From: CAYJGJ01 sp964367585
GTDB taxonomy: Bacteria > Bacillota > Clostridia > Peptostreptococcales > Anaerovoracaceae
NCBI GenBank assembly: GCA_964367585.1
Contig: CAYIYH010000003.1
Span: 1-64,000, forward strand
Direction: 5' to 3'
DNA: 64,000 nucleotides
A program made the position numbers and the translations under genes. Shown piece by piece: positions 62,276 to 64,000 of this stretch (its first letter is position 1; every line of letters begins with the position of its first letter). A model generated the notes under the pieces. The model saw only the letters and a list, made by a program, of their open reading frames with translations. It ran no database searches and was not told where the DNA came from.

Positions 62276-62420
62276 GTACTAAGCCTCTCTTTCCCAATTC
62301 CCTAATAATACTGTTATATATCATAGCACTTTTGTTTTGGTCTACTACTAGCATTTTATTTCCCTGACTCAACTCATACTATTTTTAAATCTTTTTTGTA
62401 CATAACACTATTAATCAAAA

Positions 62421-63773
62421 TTACACGCCCAATATAGTCATAAATAATACTATCAATGGAATACAAATAATTGTTCTTAAAATAAATATTAGTAAAAGCT
62501 GAGTGAATTTTAGCGGTAATTTTGAACTTAATAGCAAAGCACCGACTTCAGACATATATATTAATTGTGTAATTGAAAGGACTCCTACAAAAAACTTAGT
62601 GTATTCCGAAGTTATAGTTGAAGACGCTAACACAGAAGGAATAAACATATCCCCAAACCCTGATAACACAGTAGCTGCGGCAGCCTCTGCTTCAGGAATT
62701 CCAAGTAGATTCAAAAATGGTACAAATGGCACTCCTAGCCAAGAAAAGAAGTCCGTATAATATGAGATAATTAATGAAACTGTACCTATAAGCATAACAG
62801 TTGGCATACAAGATATAGAAGCCTCAAAGCTTGTTTTCACTCCCTTTTTAACAAAGTTCACGATTGACGTGGATTCTGCATCACTGCGTGTAACAGCTCT
62901 AGATAATGCCAAAGAAAAAATCTTACCAGTATGTTTTTCCTCTTTATTTTGTGTTTCAACATGGTAAGTATCCGATATCCTAGATAAAGGTGGTATCCTC
63001 GTCATGATAGCACCACATGTGAATCCTGTCAAAATATTTACCACAAAGAAAGGTAAAAACATATGAGTTAACTGAAGCTGACTTACTACTAATAATGAAA
63101 AGGATATACTTACTGCCGAAAATGTGGTGGCAATTACTGCTGCTTCACGCTTTGAATAGTATCCGTCTTGATATTGCTTAGTCGTGATCAAAATACCAAT
63201 AATCGCATCACCTAGCCAAGAAGCCAAGCAATCTATAGCACTTCTCCCAGGAACTCTATATAGCGGTCTCATTATCTTAGACATATAACTTCCTACAAAT
63301 TCAAGCAATCCATAATTTAGTAATAAATCCATCAGTGAACCGGCAACAAGTATTGTCATAACCCAATACACTAATAATCCATGAATCAAAAACGACCCAG
63401 TGTCTGCAGATATTATCATTTCCGGCCCTACTTGTAGCATACACAAAAAAGTTATGACTGCGCCCAAAATACGCACAGTAAACCATATATTTCCGACATA
63501 AAATAGCGTTTTTATCCATTCTGTTTGCATAATAAAATTAGGTTTAAAAACTCTTGCTACAATAGTTCCTATAGCAGATAAATATATTAACCCATACACC
63601 ACATAAGGCATTATCGGAAGTGTCATATTTGTAGCTGTACTGGCCAATACAGCAATTGTTAAATTCCATTCCCCATTAATTGGAACAGGGAAAAGAAACA
63701 AAAACACACCGATTAGCGACGGTATCAAAAATCTTAATATTTGTTTTGAACTATATTTTTTCTCTTCATTCAT
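62421..63773 (-). CDS. YjiH-like gate-domain (nucleoside recognition) membrane protein
   Basis: About 450 residues from MNEEKKYSSKQILRFLIPSL; the frame extends to a TTG at 63803 without a better ribosome site. Around ten membrane segments, with two gate halves: GLLEFVGSYMSKIMRPLYRV PG-type loop then SAIDCLASWLGDAIIGILIT, and FLNLLGIPEAEAAAATVLSG then FGDMFIPSVLASSTI. Family function is unproven; solute transport is likely. It is 145 bases upstream of the MttB-like gene in the same direction and may import its substrate. Confidence 0.78.
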   Translation of the reverse strand: MNEEKKYSSKQILRFLIPSLIGVFLFLFPVPINGEWNLTIAVLASTATNMTLPIMPYVVYGLIYLSAIGTIVARVFKPNFIMQTEWIKTLFYVGNIWFTVRILGAVITFLCMLQVGPEMIISADTGSFLIHGLLVYWVMTILVAGSLMDLLLNYGLLEFVGSYMSKIMRPLYRVPGRSAIDCLASWLGDAIIGILITTKQYQDGYYSKREAAVIATTFSAVSISFSLLVVSQLQLTHMFLPFFVVNILTGFTCGAIMTRIPPLSRISDTYHVETQNKEEKHTGKIFSLALSRAVTRSDAESTSIVNFVKKGVKTSFEASISCMPTVMLIGTVSLIISYYTDFFSWLGVPFVPFLNLLGIPEAEAAAATVLSGFGDMFIPSVLASSTITSEYTKFFVGVLSITQLIYMSEVGALLLSSKLPLKFTQLLLIFILRTIICIPLIVLFMTILGV

Positions 63774-63873
63774 TTTATTCTCTTCTTTCCGCCTTATTAT
63801 CAAGGCATTGATAAACGATGTTACTCCAATTATATTATTTTCTATTTTCTACGAATATTCTGAAGCGAATTAG

Positions 63874-64000
63874 TTATCTAATATACTCATTAATTTCTTT
63901 CGCTGTCATTCCACCAAGCCCTATATCTTCTAAAGTGTATCCTTCACTATAGTAATCACGTTCTAACATTACAGATGATAATGAAATCATAGAATCTATG
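63874..64000 (-). CDS. 3' end of a gene running off the right edge (possible opine dehydrogenase family)
   Basis: 41 codons ending ERDYYSEGYTLEDIGLGGMT then AKEINEYIR and a TAA. Tails of NAD/NADP octopine/nopaline dehydrogenase-family proteins have a similar G-x-T-L-E-x-L/I-G-L-x-G-M pattern. The fragment is too short for certainty. It is the gene upstream of the YjiH-like protein. Confidence 0.5.
   Translation of the reverse strand, partial: IDSMISLSSVMLERDYYSEGYTLEDIGLGGMTAKEINEYIR

Overview
The window is AT-rich DNA from an anaerobic, amino-acid-fermenting (Stickland-type) member of the Clostridia. The evidence is a complete glycine reductase operon, a full selenocysteine decoding set (tRNA-Sec, selA, selB, selD), four genes with an in-frame UGA, a class B sortase, and strong AGGAGG-type ribosome sites. 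Nearly all genes lie on the minus strand; only a LysR regulator, an AraC regulator, argG-argH and a BMP lipoprotein are on plus. I saw no phage, insertion sequence, CRISPR array or rRNA.

Layout. 1-7.4 kb: a LacI-controlled set of sugar-acid or polyol enzymes (lactonase-like MBL protein, Zn dehydrogenase, HpcH/HpaI aldolase, 2-hydroxyacid dehydrogenase, IolB-like isomerase, GldA-like dehydrogenase). 7.4-12.6 kb: an Fe/phosphonate-type ABC importer (lipoprotein, ATPase, double permease) plus a family 4 glycosyltransferase. 12.8-17.7 kb: selenium supply operon selD - cysteine desulfurase-like - yedE - TusA-like - DUF3343, divergent from a LysR gene across a 25-nt palindrome. 17.9-44 kb: the unusual part. 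A second GrdB/GrdE-type selenoprotein reductase is followed by eleven SnoaL/NTF2-like cyclase-fold genes in three subfamilies, mixed with sodium:solute symporters, a LUD protein, TetR and AraC regulators, YitT and gate-domain membrane proteins. It contains a duplicated four-gene block, one copy of which carries an internal deletion that welds a symporter remnant to an AraC remnant; argG-argH sit inside the other copy. 44-52.4 kb: the glycine reductase operon grdX-grdE-grdB-trxB-trxA-grdA-grdCD (grdC and grdD fused), preceded by a promoter, a glycine riboswitch and an attenuator hairpin. 52.3-55.8 kb: selB, selA and tRNA-Sec. 55.8-64 kb: a CoA-transferase, an orphan BMP lipoprotein, proC, sortase B, an MttB-family methyltransferase, a YjiH-like membrane protein, and the tail of a probable opine-dehydrogenase-family gene.

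How the parts fit. YedE, the TusA-like protein, DUF3343 and the desulfurase-like enzyme probably deliver selenium to SelD; SelA/SelB/tRNA-Sec insert it into SelD, GrdA and both GrdB proteins. The riboswitch would turn on the grd operon when glycine is abundant. The second GrdB/GrdE pair has no GrdA or GrdC/D of its own and presumably shares them, feeding another (N-methylated or otherwise substituted) amino compound into acetyl phosphate formation. The symporters and the SnoaL-like proteins next to it are the best candidates for its import and preparation, but neither substrate nor reaction can be read from sequence.

Two dispersed non-coding repeat families were found: one of seven hairpin-forming copies (complete or partial), mostly just after stop codons of minus-strand genes, and one of two copies about 46 kb apart beside ABC-type lipoprotein genes.
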